From: Cristatella mucedo
Taxonomy: Eukaryota > Bryozoa > Phylactolaemata > Cristatellidae
Direction of reading: 5' to 3'
Assembly (NCBI GenBank): GCA_009760855.2
Contig: WPIO01000015.1
Coordinates: 5,011,501 to 5,075,500, forward strand
DNA length: 64,000 nt
In this document: piece by piece, positions 36,781-48,360 of the stretch
How the letters are laid out: the number at the start of each line of letters is the position of its first letter
Numbering within the stretch: position 1 is the stretch's first letter
Program-made: the position numbers and the translations under genes
Notes under the pieces: generated by a model
What the model was told of the DNA's origin: nothing
Databases searched by the model: none
The model's input: only the letters and a program-made list of their open reading frames with translations

Positions 36781-37539
36781 ACGAATATTTCAGCAGCTAC
36801 TAGCTTAATGGAATCAGAAACAAGCAGCCCAGATGTGAAACCAAAATCTTCAGGATTGACATAAAACCATAAACTCATCGATAAATAGGCAATGCCGGAA
36901 AACTTTTTTCTCTGGTTTATTTCACGTCGTCCCTTGAACCTTTATCAGCCGAGTTGGGGTAAACAATTATTTAGGATTATTCCTTTAATTATTCTTACTA
37001 CCATTACTTGGGTTATTATTGATCATTATTTTTATCTTTCCGAATAATACGATTAGGACAGTCCCGTATTTCCAACTCAAGTTAATAATTAACCAGTGGA
37101 AAAAGTGAAATTTAAATTTCAGGTAATTAATATGTTTTACTGAAATCATTAGTGCCTCCTATTTTGGAAAACTTGATCCCTAAACTATTTCAATTAAACT
37201 TAGAATAGGGCTCATAATTTAAAAGGTCAATCCAGTTGCCACAAAGGTAGGACATCAACAGATATCAGATAGGGCATCAAAGGCATGTGAGGAACTCACC
37301 GATTGTAGATTCAATCAGTGCTGACGTCTTTCGATTACTACTTTATTCATAGCTTATTTATAGCTGAACGTGCTAAAATGCGTCGCAGTAACATGTTTTC
37401 CAATAAATGCTGCAAGTATGCAGTTCGTGGTGGTGACTCGATCATCACTGTTGTTTTCCAAAACAATGTAATACACCAATATTTGTGAATAGAAGACCTC
37501 TCTTGATCAACTTCATTTATCGGAAAGACGTCGACTCTG
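36781..37539. other. Duplicated spacer, no gene supported
   Basis: Aligns loosely with 30,500-31,130 (same features: TTATTATTGATCATTATTTT-like run, then ATATCA-rich sequence). No open frame of interest. Confidence 0.35.
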
Positions 37540-38400
37540 CACACAAGAACTGCATGCCTCTGGAACAACAACTTTATTCTACAAACTGCATGGCGCCTAG
37601 AGTCAGCTTTAGCTCCAAATCAAGCATTCATTTTGAAATTCAGCAATCACTTTTGCAAAACAGCGTCCTTTGAGTTCATATGACCGACTATTCTGGAGTC
37701 CTTAGTGTGAAAAAATGAAATCCTACGATTAACGGTGCCAAATCAGTAAATTTTGTCAACTAACAAATGCCTTTGATTTCAATTTACGAATATCACATCT
37801 GGATGTTATGAAACGTGAATAATGAAAAACAAGTTTCTAAATTGGCTATTCCGATTTTTATGCTAGCTGATTTACACGAACGAGTCCACGGACGTCGGGG
37901 CTGCATAACGAGAGAATAAGTGACTCCGTTTATTTGAAGCTAGCAACAATCCCGGTAGTTAAAAATAAGCGTTCTCAAGAGAGTTGAAGGTCCAAAAGAC
38001 ATCTCAAAGCAGATTCCACATAATTGCAGAAAAACTGGCATTAATTATTAATTATTACACCGACAGTACGAAAGCAGTGGAGAACCTGACAAGAATGATC
38101 CGTTTATATTTGTTTCTCTACCAAGAAATGTGTTGTAAAGTATCACCGCACAAGCGTTTTATAATTATTTTAGTCATAAATTTAACGGAGTAATGCTGCC
38201 GCTTGATAAGTTAGAATTTTGCTAGTCATTTGTTAGCTTAACAGGGTTCAAATTTGTAAGTCATGAATTCTAAGTACTACAATAGTGATTCACAAATTTG
38301 GCTCAATGTTTCAGTATTTAACCAATATTGTATTCATTGCTGGACAGTCAAAGCCAGAGCTTTAAGCGGATCAATAAACGCATGTTATTCCTGAAGCAAT
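37540..38400 (-). repeat. Modules alpha (copy 4) and epsilon (copy 3)
   Basis: GGGGCTGCATAACGAGAGAA near 37,898 is the alpha acceptor region read on the plus strand. 37,990-38,400 is epsilon, inverted relative to 28.1 and 40.9 kb. Confidence 0.5.
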
Positions 38401-38579
38401 AGTTAGTTTTACTTCTTTCTTGCTAAAACACGCCAATGTCCCTTCAAGGGCTCATGGAATCACTGCTAAGGATGACGTACGCCTACCGGTAAGGAAACGT
38501 AATTGAATTTTATTCTGCATATAGCTCCATGCGGCAACAAAGACACTGAGGGGTTACATAGCTGAGTTTTCCCAAATGC

Positions 38580-39130
38580 TCTAACCGGCAAGGCGTCCTA
38601 CGGTAGGCATTTGGTTGCCACCCAGATTTAATCTCACCCAACAAATATAAACCGTGAATTGTAGCTCAGTGAAAAGAGCAATTGAGGTAGAGAGTTATGT
38701 GGAAGTAGCAGCTTAGGAGGCTGGAAAGGATGTGCCGTAATCGGCAGCATTGCCGTAGTTGTGGTTAGGTAAAGCATTTTTAAAGCGAGTTTTAATGTCC
38801 AGGACCTGGTGAGTGAAAGCTTTTGTCACCAAAGATCATTTAGCAAAGGAATTAAACCTCTAATGCATTTTCCATACACGATCCAACCTTAGTGAGGGGG
38901 GTGCTCAATCTAGTATGTTCAGCAGCTCTGGTAAGTCTGAAAATGCACGTCACTGCGAACCTTTTACGTCAGCTTATAAACATTGCTCTATGTCCGTCAA
39001 TCAACCGGCAGCTATTGGAGCTCTCAGGCAGAGAAAAGCCCAAGAACAATTATGCGAAAGCTCTAAGTATCGTGTTCATCATAGTACAATGATGCCGAAT
39101 TACGTACACTCTTGGCCAGCGGCTAGTGAT
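38580..39130 (-). mobile_element. LINE-B copy within a segmental duplicate
   Basis: Parallel to 34,190-34,720 including the flanking SINE-2 relic. Confidence 0.6.
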
Positions 39131-39149
39131 ATTATTATTAAGCAGTAAT

Positions 39150-39230
39150 TGAGCTCTATGTCAGTCGATATGTTTTCTCAACTTCGGTTCTGTGGTCGTG
39201 AGTTTGACTCCTGGGGTAGGAGATCATTTA
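39150..39230 (+). mobile_element. SINE-2 relic
   Basis: Box-B-like GTTTGACTCC at about 39,203-39,212. Box A is degraded (TATGTCAGTCGATA). Confidence 0.45.
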
Positions 39231-39299
39231 CAAATGCTGCAAGATGTGATGATAGCCTGTAAGGTACTTCTGCCACTATCCCAAAATATACCGACTAAT

Positions 39300-40920
39300 C
39301 AGGCGGTTATTTGTCAACAGTAACAAAAGATTACCGCATACTTGTATACAACCCAAAATAACTTTATGTTTTCATAGGTGTTGTGAATTAATTATAACTC
39401 GCGAAAGCACTATGTAACGGTCAGCACTAAAAAGCATAACGTCAACAAGAATGGCAATGCTGGTCGTGACGCCAACAGTGACGTGACTTAAAATGACATT
39501 AGTGGCACCACACACAGTGTCTGCGTTCAAAGGACCAGTGACAAACAACTATCAAATGCTGAAATTAACAAATACGCAACATTGCTAGGATTTCAAACCT
39601 CTGGAAGATTCGACGTCAGTCAGCTAAGAATTCTAGACTTTAAGAAATTACTAAACAAGCAAGTTGCTTCCCCATTAATTAAAGTTCTTAGCAGGTACAG
39701 CTGAGAAATTCATTTTAGAAACCGGATGAAATGCGATCATGCACTTACCGTTGGACTTATTTGCGAAAATGTCTATGAAAAGTAAACAACTGTTGCGAAA
39801 GATAAGCCTAGCTTCATAGCTTTGCACCGATTGAAAGGGCTTGAGTGCTCAGACCATACACTCCTTATCATCGATTTATGGATGTTTTGGCTGGAGGCTA
39901 AATATGTATGGCGAAATTAAAGTGTAGTAGCATGGTTTAAGCATGCCCAAAATTGAGCTAATTTACTACTTATTCAAATGCTAGTATTCAGTGCACTATC
40001 TGGCGATCCAATATTTGCCACTGTAAGCTGCTTCAATAACCACTGGTAATTTCTCGCACCTATTAAATAAAGGACATGCTATTGCTCGACAATGCTGTTA
40101 CATGTACGTGCAGATACGTCGCGGAAGAAGTTCAATTTAACTCAAAGTTGATTTTAAAACTCCAAGTCCATATCAGAGAAGCGTGTATTGGTGATGAACT
40201 GAAGTACAGGCTAGTACTAATACCTTGGGTGGGTGACGGATCTTGTCCAGCAACCAGAGTGCATCTTTGCGGTCGTAGCTAAATTGAATAGCAAGATTTT
40301 ATTCAGCCTCAAATATCGTACTCATTTTATTAAATGAATGAATGTATACACTTCTGTATATTTTAATTTTATATAGTCGCGTAACCCATTCTTGAGTAAC
40401 GATTAACTCTTTTTAAGTCAGGATATTTTCATTGGCGATTAAGTGGTAATTTTGGATCGCCTCTATTACACCAACTCTCTGGAAACTACGGCTACTCTCG
40501 GCCAGCAACCGATAAGCATACTAAAGGTACATGAAGTACATGTTGATTTTGATCGAGGCCAGTTCACGAGCCCCTTTAATAAAATAAAGCAGAAGATTTT
40601 GCAAGGTCCTGATTTGCATATATCCTACTTAAAGTTTTCGTGAAATTGCAGAGAGATGTATTACTTAAATCGTGTTGACATCTTTATTCGCTGCGAAAAA
40701 AGAGCAGGCCGAGACAATTTGTATCGTATGCAGTACATTTTCTGGTGGTTTGCAATTCGTTGGACTGATGAGGCCACAGGTTGCACCTCAAAACTAGCAA
40801 TACCAGCAACACTAGCAAGCAGCTACATATCTATCGGAGACTCCTTGGTTTGTTAGTCTCCTCCTGCTATGTATGAATCAGATTTTAATATCTTGAAATT
40901 ACAGGGAAATTGACTCATGT
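39300..40920 (-). repeat. Module delta, copy 2
   Basis: Reverse complement of 25,400-27,160. The minus-strand segment GATNVILSHVTVGVTTSIAI (about 39,440-39,510) keeps its frame through GVTTSIAILVDVM. Confidence 0.55.
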
Positions 40921-40939
40921 GATTAGCCGATCGCATTGC

Positions 40940-41290
40940 CCTTTATTCATTGCTCCACTTTAAGCTCTGGTTTCGACTGTTCGTCCGGCAAGGAATACAA
41001 TCTTGGTTAAATGCTGACATGCTGATCCAAATTTGCGAATCGCTGTTGTAGCACATATAATTCAGAACCTACAAATTGGAACCATCTGAAGCTTAAAATT
41101 GACTAATAAAATCTAACTTATCAAGCGGCGGCATTACTCCGTTGCATTTATGAATAAAAGCAATTTAAAACTCTTGTCAGGCGATTCTATACTTCACATT
41201 ACATTTTAAACGTACAAAAATAAACGGATCATTCCCGTCAGGTTCTCCACTGCATAATTAGAACTAAAAATGTCGTGTTTAAAGATTTTG
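40940..41290. repeat. Module epsilon, copy 4
   Basis: CGGATCATTCCCGTCAGGTT near 41,226 is the reverse complement of the epsilon sequence near 38,090. Confidence 0.5.
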
Positions 41291-41699
41291 TGATTACCTT
41301 ATACTAGCGAGTGTTGAAAAGTCAGGTATGACGGATTTTAAGCCTATGGTAGCATGTAAAGTCGACTAATAGACTCATTGTGTTCCCTCATCAAAGCAGA
41401 TTCGCATATTCAGTAGTAAGAGATAATCCATGGTCAATGTTTCCAGAAACAATTGGAGAACGTGAATACCACGCACCCTCCAACAAATGAATTTTTGGAT
41501 TTTCGTGACAAAAACCATTGATGATACCATTTAGTATACCGTTTCGACTTACGTAGAGTCCATTGTGTTATCAAATAGATGCGCACTGGATTAGAAATCA
41601 AGATTTGATTAAAGCTGGCAATCCAAAACTGAAACTTGGAACGTTCTCGAAAACCAAAGTGAAACTTGGACTGGTTTAATATAGTTACTACTGGCTGCA
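41291..41699. other. No gene supported
   Basis: An 88-codon minus-strand ORF (41,434-41,700) contains short internal repeats (FHFGFRERSKFQFWI-type) but no recognisable domain. Confidence 0.35.
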
Positions 41700-43330
41700 A
41701 GTTGTGATGGTAGCATTTTTGGTTCGTCTGCAGCTATGCCAGAATATACTGGTAGATCGGGTGGTTATGTATAAAAGGTTTTGAAAGTAACAACATGTTT
41801 GTATACCACTCACAATAAATAAATGTTTCCCTAGGTGCTGTAATTGTGGAGTTACAAAAATGCGATGTAACGGTCAGTGCTAAAAAAAAAATTTCAACGA
41901 AAATAGCAAAACTGGACGTAAGGCTTACAGTGACAGCACCTAAAATGACGTTAGTCATAATACACATCGTTTGAGCTAAAACGAACAGTGACAAAGAACT
42001 ATTAAGTGCTGATTTAAAAAAATACACATAGTAGCTTCTTCAAAGCAGTCAAACCTTAGGATGACGTGACGTCAGTCCACTAAGAGTTGTAGACTATAGT
42101 AAATTACGAAGAAACGGCGTTGGCTCTGAATTAATTAACGTTTCTACCAGGTACGGCAGCACGGTACATTTAAGGAAACCAATTGTAATGCAATCATGCA
42201 CACACAGTTAGACGCATTTGAGCAAAAGTCTGCTAAAGGTAAACAACGTTCGCAATAGACATACCTAGCCTTATAGCTTTGCATCGATTGGAAGGGCGTG
42301 AGTGCACAGGCTGAAAATTCCCTAGCATCGCTTCATTGAAATCATGTATGCATGCAAAATACGCATGGCGAATTTAAAACGTGGTATCCCGGTTTAAGCA
42401 AGCCCCAAATTGAGATGTTTTTACGTATTCGAACATTTGTATTAAGTGCACCAGTAGGTGATCTAGTATTTGCCACTGCAAGCATCTGCAATAACCGTTA
42501 AAACTTTCTCCCAGGTAGTTAAATCCAGCACAAACTATTGCTCGAAACGGTCTTACATTAAGTTGCAGGTAAATCACCAGTGTAGTCTGTTTTTAAAATA
42601 AAGTCCATCGGAAAATTCCGAGTCCATGGCAGAGAAGCGCTTATTATACATGAACTGAGGTTACAGGCTTGGACTAATAGCTCAGGTGTGTGACAGATCT
42701 TGTCCAGCAACCAGTGTGCCTCTGTTTGGTTGTAGCTAAATTTAATTGCAAGGGTCAAGTTAGCCTTAATGTTCGAACTCATTTTACTGAATACATGAAC
42801 ATATTTTCTTTTGTAGTGTCTAATCGTAAGTTATCGTGTAACGCATCAGTTGCATAACAATTAACTCTTTTCAAATCGGTATTTTAATTCTTGAGATAGA
42901 GTGGCTGTTCTGGTACACCACCAGTACCACGAAAGCATCTTGAATTTAGGGATACTCTCGACCAGCAACCTATCAGCCCACTAAAGATTTCAAAAGTACG
43001 AGTAAATTTGTGTCCGGGCAAGTTCACAAGGCCCGTATATAAATTAGTTCAGAAAATCTGTTGAGATTCTGCTTCGCTGACGTCGTGATAGCAGTGTTTA
43101 TGAAGGTATAGTGCCTCATTAGTTAAATCGCATTGAAATCTTTTTTGGCTGCGAAACAGGAACATGCCATGCCAATTCGTACAATATCCACTTCCTTTGA
43201 GCGATTTATCTCATCACTTACCAGCACAGCTGTACTACGATGTAATAACTGTCATTAATTATATGTCGAAGGATCCAATCATAAAACGTTGCTAAAATCA
43301 GAGGCTGCCCAAACTAGACTGCCACTGTAC
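41700..43330 (-). repeat. Module delta, copy 3
   Basis: Homologous to 39.3-40.9 and 43.5-45.3 kb in the same orientation. The 97-codon minus-strand ORF at 41,734-42,027 holds the hydrophobic run TNVILGAVTVSLTSSFAIFV, homologous to the conserved segment of the other copies. Confidence 0.55.
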
Positions 43331-43529
43331 AAGTGCATTCAGTAGTTGTGTTATCGTCAACCTCAATCGTCAATTTTCAAATCAGATGCAGACCATGCCT
43401 TTAGTTCTTAATTTCCCGAAGCTTGGAATGAACTCATTACTGGGATGATGCCATCTTCTAACTTGACGAAAATTTAACAAAAGCTTACAACTTGCATGTT
43501 AATAAAATTAATTGTTGTGTTCTTACGAT

Positions 43530-45270
43530 TTGTTGTTCAACTGCTGGTGCACTCTTTGAATGCTGAGATTTACAAATACACAGCGTAGCTAAGCTTTCAA
43601 ACCTCGTGAAGTCGTGACGTAATTCCTCTAAGCAGTCCAGACTTTAGATAATTACGAAAAAACGGCTTTGCTTGCCAATTAAATTAACTTTCGTCATCGG
43701 TACAGCTAAATGATTTGTTTCACAGAACCGGATGAAATGCTACGATGCACGAACAGTTGCACACATTTGTGAACAGGTCTGCTAGAAGTAACTAACGTTC
43801 GCGAAAGATAAGCCTATCTTCATAGCTTTGCAACGACTGGAAGGGCCTGAGTGCTCAGGCTGGACACTCGTTAGCATCAGTTTATGGAAGTCATTACTGG
43901 ATGCAAATACGCATGGCCAAATTGAAATTTAGCATCTCCGTTTAAGTAAACCGAAATATAGCCCATTTACTACTGATTCACGCATTTTGTGTTGAATGCA
44001 CAAGCAGGTGACATACTATTTGCCTCAGCAAGCTGCTGCACTAAGCGTTAAAACTGTCATCCAGGTATTTATTTGAGGACAAGGTATCGCTCGGCAATGC
44101 CCTTATATTTACTTGTAGATACATTGCAAACGAAGTCCGATTTCAAACTAAAGTCAACAGGAAACCTCTAAGTCCTTATCAGAGAAGCCTGTTTTGAACA
44201 TGAACTGAGGATACTGGCTTTTACTAGCAGCTCAGGTGCGTGATAGATCATGTCCAGCAACCAGATTGCTTCTTTTTGGTTGTAGGTAATGTGAACAGGA
44301 AGATTCTAGTTAGCCTCAAAGCTCGTACTAATGTTACAAAATAAATAAATTCATTCGCTCTCTTAGTATCTAATCACAGGTTATCGTGTAATCAATCTCG
44401 AGCGAAACGCTTGACTCTTTTTTAATCAGTATTATGTTTCCGGTGAAAAGTGGCAGTTTGGCAAGGCCACCACTACACCGAACCCTCTTGAACGTATGGC
44501 TTCGAACGGCCAGCAATATTTCAGTCTACTAAAGGTATCCCAAGTACATGTCCATTTTTCTTCTAGCCAGTACACGAGCCTCGAATATAAATTAAGGCAC
44601 AAGTATTTGTAAGCTCCTGCTAAGCAGCTGTCGTGATAGCAGTGTTTGTGAAGTTGTATAAAGCTTGATTAGTTAAACAATGCCGACATATTTATTTGCC
44701 ACGAAATTGGAGAAGGCTGTGACAACTTGAACCATATGTAGTATAATCTGTGCTGGTTTTGCAATCCGTCGGACTGCAGTGGCCTCATGCTGCGCCTCAA
44801 TACTAGCAATACATCGCTTCAAGAAACTCTTTGGCTCGTTAGTCTCTTCCTGTTACGTATGAATCAAGTTTTAATACCTCGGAATTATAAGGAAACCGGC
44901 TTATGGGACTATTCGATTTCATTGCCATTAGATGAAAATCAAAAATCTCATTTTCCCTCAGAATTTTTCTAATATAATTGCAGTTGTCTTCACACCTTAG
45001 CTGGCTAGAATATGCAGTACTCTTAACAAAGGATAGCTCTCGGTGCCCTACTATAGTATCACAGCAGAGTTTGAAGTTTATTCTAGTCGCTTCGATTGCT
45101 CCCTTATGGTTGAAGTAGAACATATTATTAATCAAGGTTTGTGAAGACCACTTGCTTTAGCAACTTATCTCGCCACCTAACAATCTGCTTTACTTCGAAG
45201 TGATAGCTGTCATCAGTTATTTGTCAAAGGATCCAATCGGAAAGATTGCCAAAATAAAAGGCTGCCTCAA
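43530..45270 (-). repeat. Module delta, copy 4
   Basis: Direct repeat of the two preceding delta copies (GGTTCTAGCAAC-like spacing, CATGTCCAGCAACCAGATTG near 44,248). ORFs at 44,787-44,972 (+) and 44,839-45,135 (-) overlap and lack motifs. Confidence 0.5.
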
Positions 45271-45529
45271 CTAGAGTGCCACATTTGGAGTACATTCAGC
45301 AGTTGTGTGATCGTCAACGATCGCACATTGCACCCATATTAAATTTCAACCATGTTTGGAAGGATGAAAGAAAACGTACAACAAAGCTATATTCCCATAC
45401 ACATAAAGCCTCAATTGTGCATGGAAATCACGTCGGCAACGATAGGAGAATTAACCACGAGAAGAGCTGCACCCAGCTTCGAGCCCTGAGTTACCCAATA
45501 TTTCCGACTTTCGCTTGACTCTCTTAGAA

Positions 45530-46165
45530 TGATAATAATACTAATAATTCACTTGATAAAGCTCCCTCGGAGAACTCAATCTCTCTCCAGGCGCTTTACA
45601 TTTGCTGTCAGGGGAAATGAAAATGAACGGAGAGTAATATCTACTTGATAAGCAAACAAAATGAAGAGAATATATCGGGTTGACAGGCACATGTTCAGCA
45701 TGCAAACGTGGTCGGCGGCAGCATGCACAGTGCCAGGACATATAAGCACGTGAAGAACGAATCACAGGGACCCACTAAATGCTGTCCTTAGTAGGTGTGC
45801 TTATAAGTTTTTTTTTAATGTCGTCAAGTCAGGGGATGTTCCTACGCAAGTTGGGAGGAAGTTCCAGGCTTTAAGAGCATGTGAACTAAATGAACGGTAT
45901 CCAAATAATTTGAGGCTTGTAAGAGGTATTTGTAGACTGTGGGATTCCAAAAGCGTGTGGCACGATGCTTGGTCTGGTGGGGAGCTGATCTGAGAGATAA
46001 GCTGGAGCCAAAAAATGAAGGGACCTGAAAGTGAGGGACAAAACCTTGAAGTCAATTCGTTACGTGACTGGTAGCCAGTGCAGGTCGGTGAAAAGTTGTG
46101 TAACGTTGCAACTGCAACGCTTATGAAAGACATAACTACCTGCAGCGTTTTGCACTCAATCTGCC
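45530..46165 (-). mobile_element. L2-A LINE, 5'-truncated copy
   Basis: AATAATAAT tail at 45,530, terminal sequence AAGCTCCCTCGGAGAACTCA at about 45,557, and a 110-codon ORF (45,801-46,133, minus) with FSPTCTGYQSRNELTSRFCP, an alternative frame of the L2-A coding end also seen at 63.7 kb. Confidence 0.85.
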
Positions 46166-46587
46166 AGGTTTAGCTTTTTGACCAGAAAGGCCCGGCTCAT
46201 ATAAGCAACCATTACAACCGATCGTTTTGCACGATATTTTTAAGCTAGTCAAAGGTAGTTAGTTCTCTTAAGGTATAAAAGTATCAAAGCCTTCACGATA
46301 TGAGGATTTGGCGATGCAACATGTATTAAACTACTAAACATCTGTTGTCCATGTATATGCTAAGAGTAATGCATACAGGGAATATCAGTGATGCCAAAGG
46401 CGTGGACGTGAGGGAGAGCGAAGGAATGGGCTAGATCCTACTAAGCCTGCAGCCGCAGTGAGTGCGTGGAAAAAAGCTCGACCATCGTGATTTGAATTAT
46501 TTAAATACTTGGCGTACAGTCAAGTGCTTGGCGAACGGATCCTCATTCCGAGGAGAACGTTTCTTACCGATTTTCGCCCAATGCAGG
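46166..46587. other. Intron end upstream of the CSPG-like exon
   Basis: No coding content supported until the TTCTTACCGATTTTCGCCC pyrimidine tract and AATGCAG acceptor ending at 46,587. Confidence 0.4.
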
Positions 46588-47787
46588 TAAAGGTTTCAGC
46601 CAGATGTCGTTCACCGTGTCCGAGGAGAACTACGTCAGCGACGCCTACCAGTTGGACATCGTTGCCGCCAGAGCAGACTTCTTTCCCGGCTCTAGGTGGC
46701 CAACGGTGCACGTAGTTCCTTCCCTCGGAGCGTCTGAGGTAGGCCCACGGCGCCAAGCCGGAGCGCTCAACGGTCTTCAGCCACCGGGACGTAGATGAAC
46801 GCCGGCTGATTCGGCCAAGAGCAAGCGAAGCCGATTCGGATTCAGTCGCTGACCCTGCAAGACTACGCCGTGCTGGAGACATCCGGTTTTCCTCGAGCAC
46901 CGTCGGAGCACCTTCTTTTCATTCTTTTCAACATCTCGCTGAGCGGTCCGGTCGACGACGGCGGCGACGACGACGCCGATGAAGCGAAGAAGCTGGTGAC
47001 GTCGCGTCCGCTGACAGTCGCCGAAGAGAGCTCAGAGCTTCTCAGCGTCGACCACCTGGACGAGCAGTCGTTCGAAGCGTCGCTCGCGGCAATCACCGGC
47101 GGGCTACCGGTACGAGTGGACATTGCCCTGTGCCCAGAGCCGGCGCTCAGTGCACTTCAGAGAGTGGCAGCAGTGCAACTCGCGCCGAAGCAGAGCATCG
47201 CTCTGGGTGCCACCATCGCTTCGGTGGACGTATCAGGCGGACGCATCGCTTACAGGCACGACAACTCGCACGCGGCGAGCGACGTTTTCTCCCTCTGCGT
47301 CGAAGAGGACGGCGTACGAACGAGCTTCGTGATATCATGCCGGGTGTCTGTCGCACTTCTAGGTGACCACGCTCCCGAACTGCTGACGACGTCCGCCGTA
47401 GTCAGCGTCGTGGAGGGATCCGTCGTTCAGCTGTCGTCGCTGCGTTCTTCAGACCACCGACGCGGACACGCCTCGCTACAGGATAGTCTATCGCATCGTC
47501 GACGGCCGCGGCGGCGGCGGCACTCGCTGAGGCCAGCTGGTGCACATCTCTAAATCCGGTCGGGCGGTGGTGGCTCATTCAGCCAGCTGGCCATCGACCA
47601 GTACCAGGTCGCCTACCGGCAAGGCTGCGGCGGCTCTGCAGTGGAGGCGGCGTCCACCGCCGCCGCCTCCGCCTCAGCCGCCGTCGTCGAGATGCTGTAG
47701 CTCACCGTCTTTGACGGCCTGCATCCGCCGCAAAGCGGCAAGCTCAGCATGAGTGTGGAGCCTCTGTACGTGCGCCTTGATGTTAAG
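46588..47787 (+). pseudogene. CSPG-repeat protein, exon with frame breaks (CSPG4/FREM-like)
   Basis: Plus-strand GC-rich coding DNA after an acceptor at 46,586-46,587 (an alternative lies at 46,599-46,600). Segments in changing frames read FTVSEENYVSDAYQLDIVAA, then STVFSHRDVDERRLIRP, then IQSLTLQDYAVLETSGFP. The longest frame (46,807-47,551) contains GRIAYRHDNSHAASDVFSLC, DHAPELL and VVSVVEGSVVQLSS. The sequence then shifts to DADTPRYRIVYRIVDG and SFSQLAIDQYQVAYRQG. The order 'I-x-Y-x-H...SD-x-F...D-x-PP-x-L...V-EG' is the CSPG repeat of NG2/CSPG4 and FRAS1/FREM surface proteins, usually tandem units of about 90-110 residues. At least four frame changes and two in-frame stops occur. Either it is a decayed copy or the assembly has indels here. 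It ends at AAG followed by GTATTT. Confidence 0.6.
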
Positions 47788-48036
47788 GTATTTACTTTTT
47801 ACGACATTGTCAAATTTTTCGCCAACCTTGGTTTGACCTTCGGTTGTCGAAAAATCCCCCGATATCGGAAAAGGCAAAAACTTATCACCATTGAAGATGT
47901 GTTTTGTTTTTTTAAAGAATAAGTGAGTTTGAATTTTATATTTTTTCAAAACTTTATAGAAAAATGCAAGATTTGTGAAAAGATTTTGCCAATAAAATAT
48001 CTGACGAGACTGTTTAATTTAATAAAAAAAATAGGG
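47788..48036. other. Left edge of the viral element, no gene supported
   Basis: Holds a perfect CCGATATCGG palindrome near 47,859. A minus-strand ORF (47,674-47,949) crosses the boundary into the antisense of the CSPG exon and is not credible as a gene. Confidence 0.4.
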
Positions 48037-48360
48037 ATGCCTAATAAAATTAACAAGAGCTAGATATGCAATTAAATTTATAAATATATTAATAGCATTA
48101 GGAGTAACTGTTTCAAGTACTTATATTCAAATAACACCATCCATTAGAAATGCGGTGACTTTCTTCTCAGCACTGTCTGTAAGGTTTGCTTCAGTTGATG
48201 CTGTTCTATCGGAAATAGATAAACGTAAAAGAAATGCTTTAAGTTTAAATTCTGAAATTATCTCAAGATCACCAATGCTTTTTCTGATGTTGAAATTACT
48301 AAAGAAGAATTTGAAGGACTTGCATTAGGAAGTTCACAAACTGAAATTAGTGTAGTTTAA
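48037..48360 (+). pseudogene. Small viral membrane protein, frameshifted
   Basis: An ATG at 48,037 begins MPNKINK. After a frame change the sequence reads YAIKFINILIALGVTVSSTY, a hydrophobic segment, then a second weakly hydrophobic stretch (AVTFFSALSVRFASVDAVLS) and a charged region EIDKRKRNAL. A second frame change leads to DVEITKEEFEGLALGSSQ and TAA at 48,358. Two predicted membrane segments and an acidic C-terminus resemble the small two-helix membrane proteins common in Polinton/adintovirus genomes. No specific family is claimed. Its stop lies where the integrase remnant on the other strand ends, so the two genes converge. Confidence 0.5.

Noticed and set aside
47674-47949. 91-codon minus-strand ORF across the exon/virus boundary
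   Set aside because: Half of it is the antisense of the CSPG-like exon and the rest is edge sequence. There is no independent support.
47788-48036. Left terminal inverted repeat of the viral element
   Set aside because: No matching inverted sequence could be found near 62.1 kb, so a terminal repeat cannot be supported from this window.
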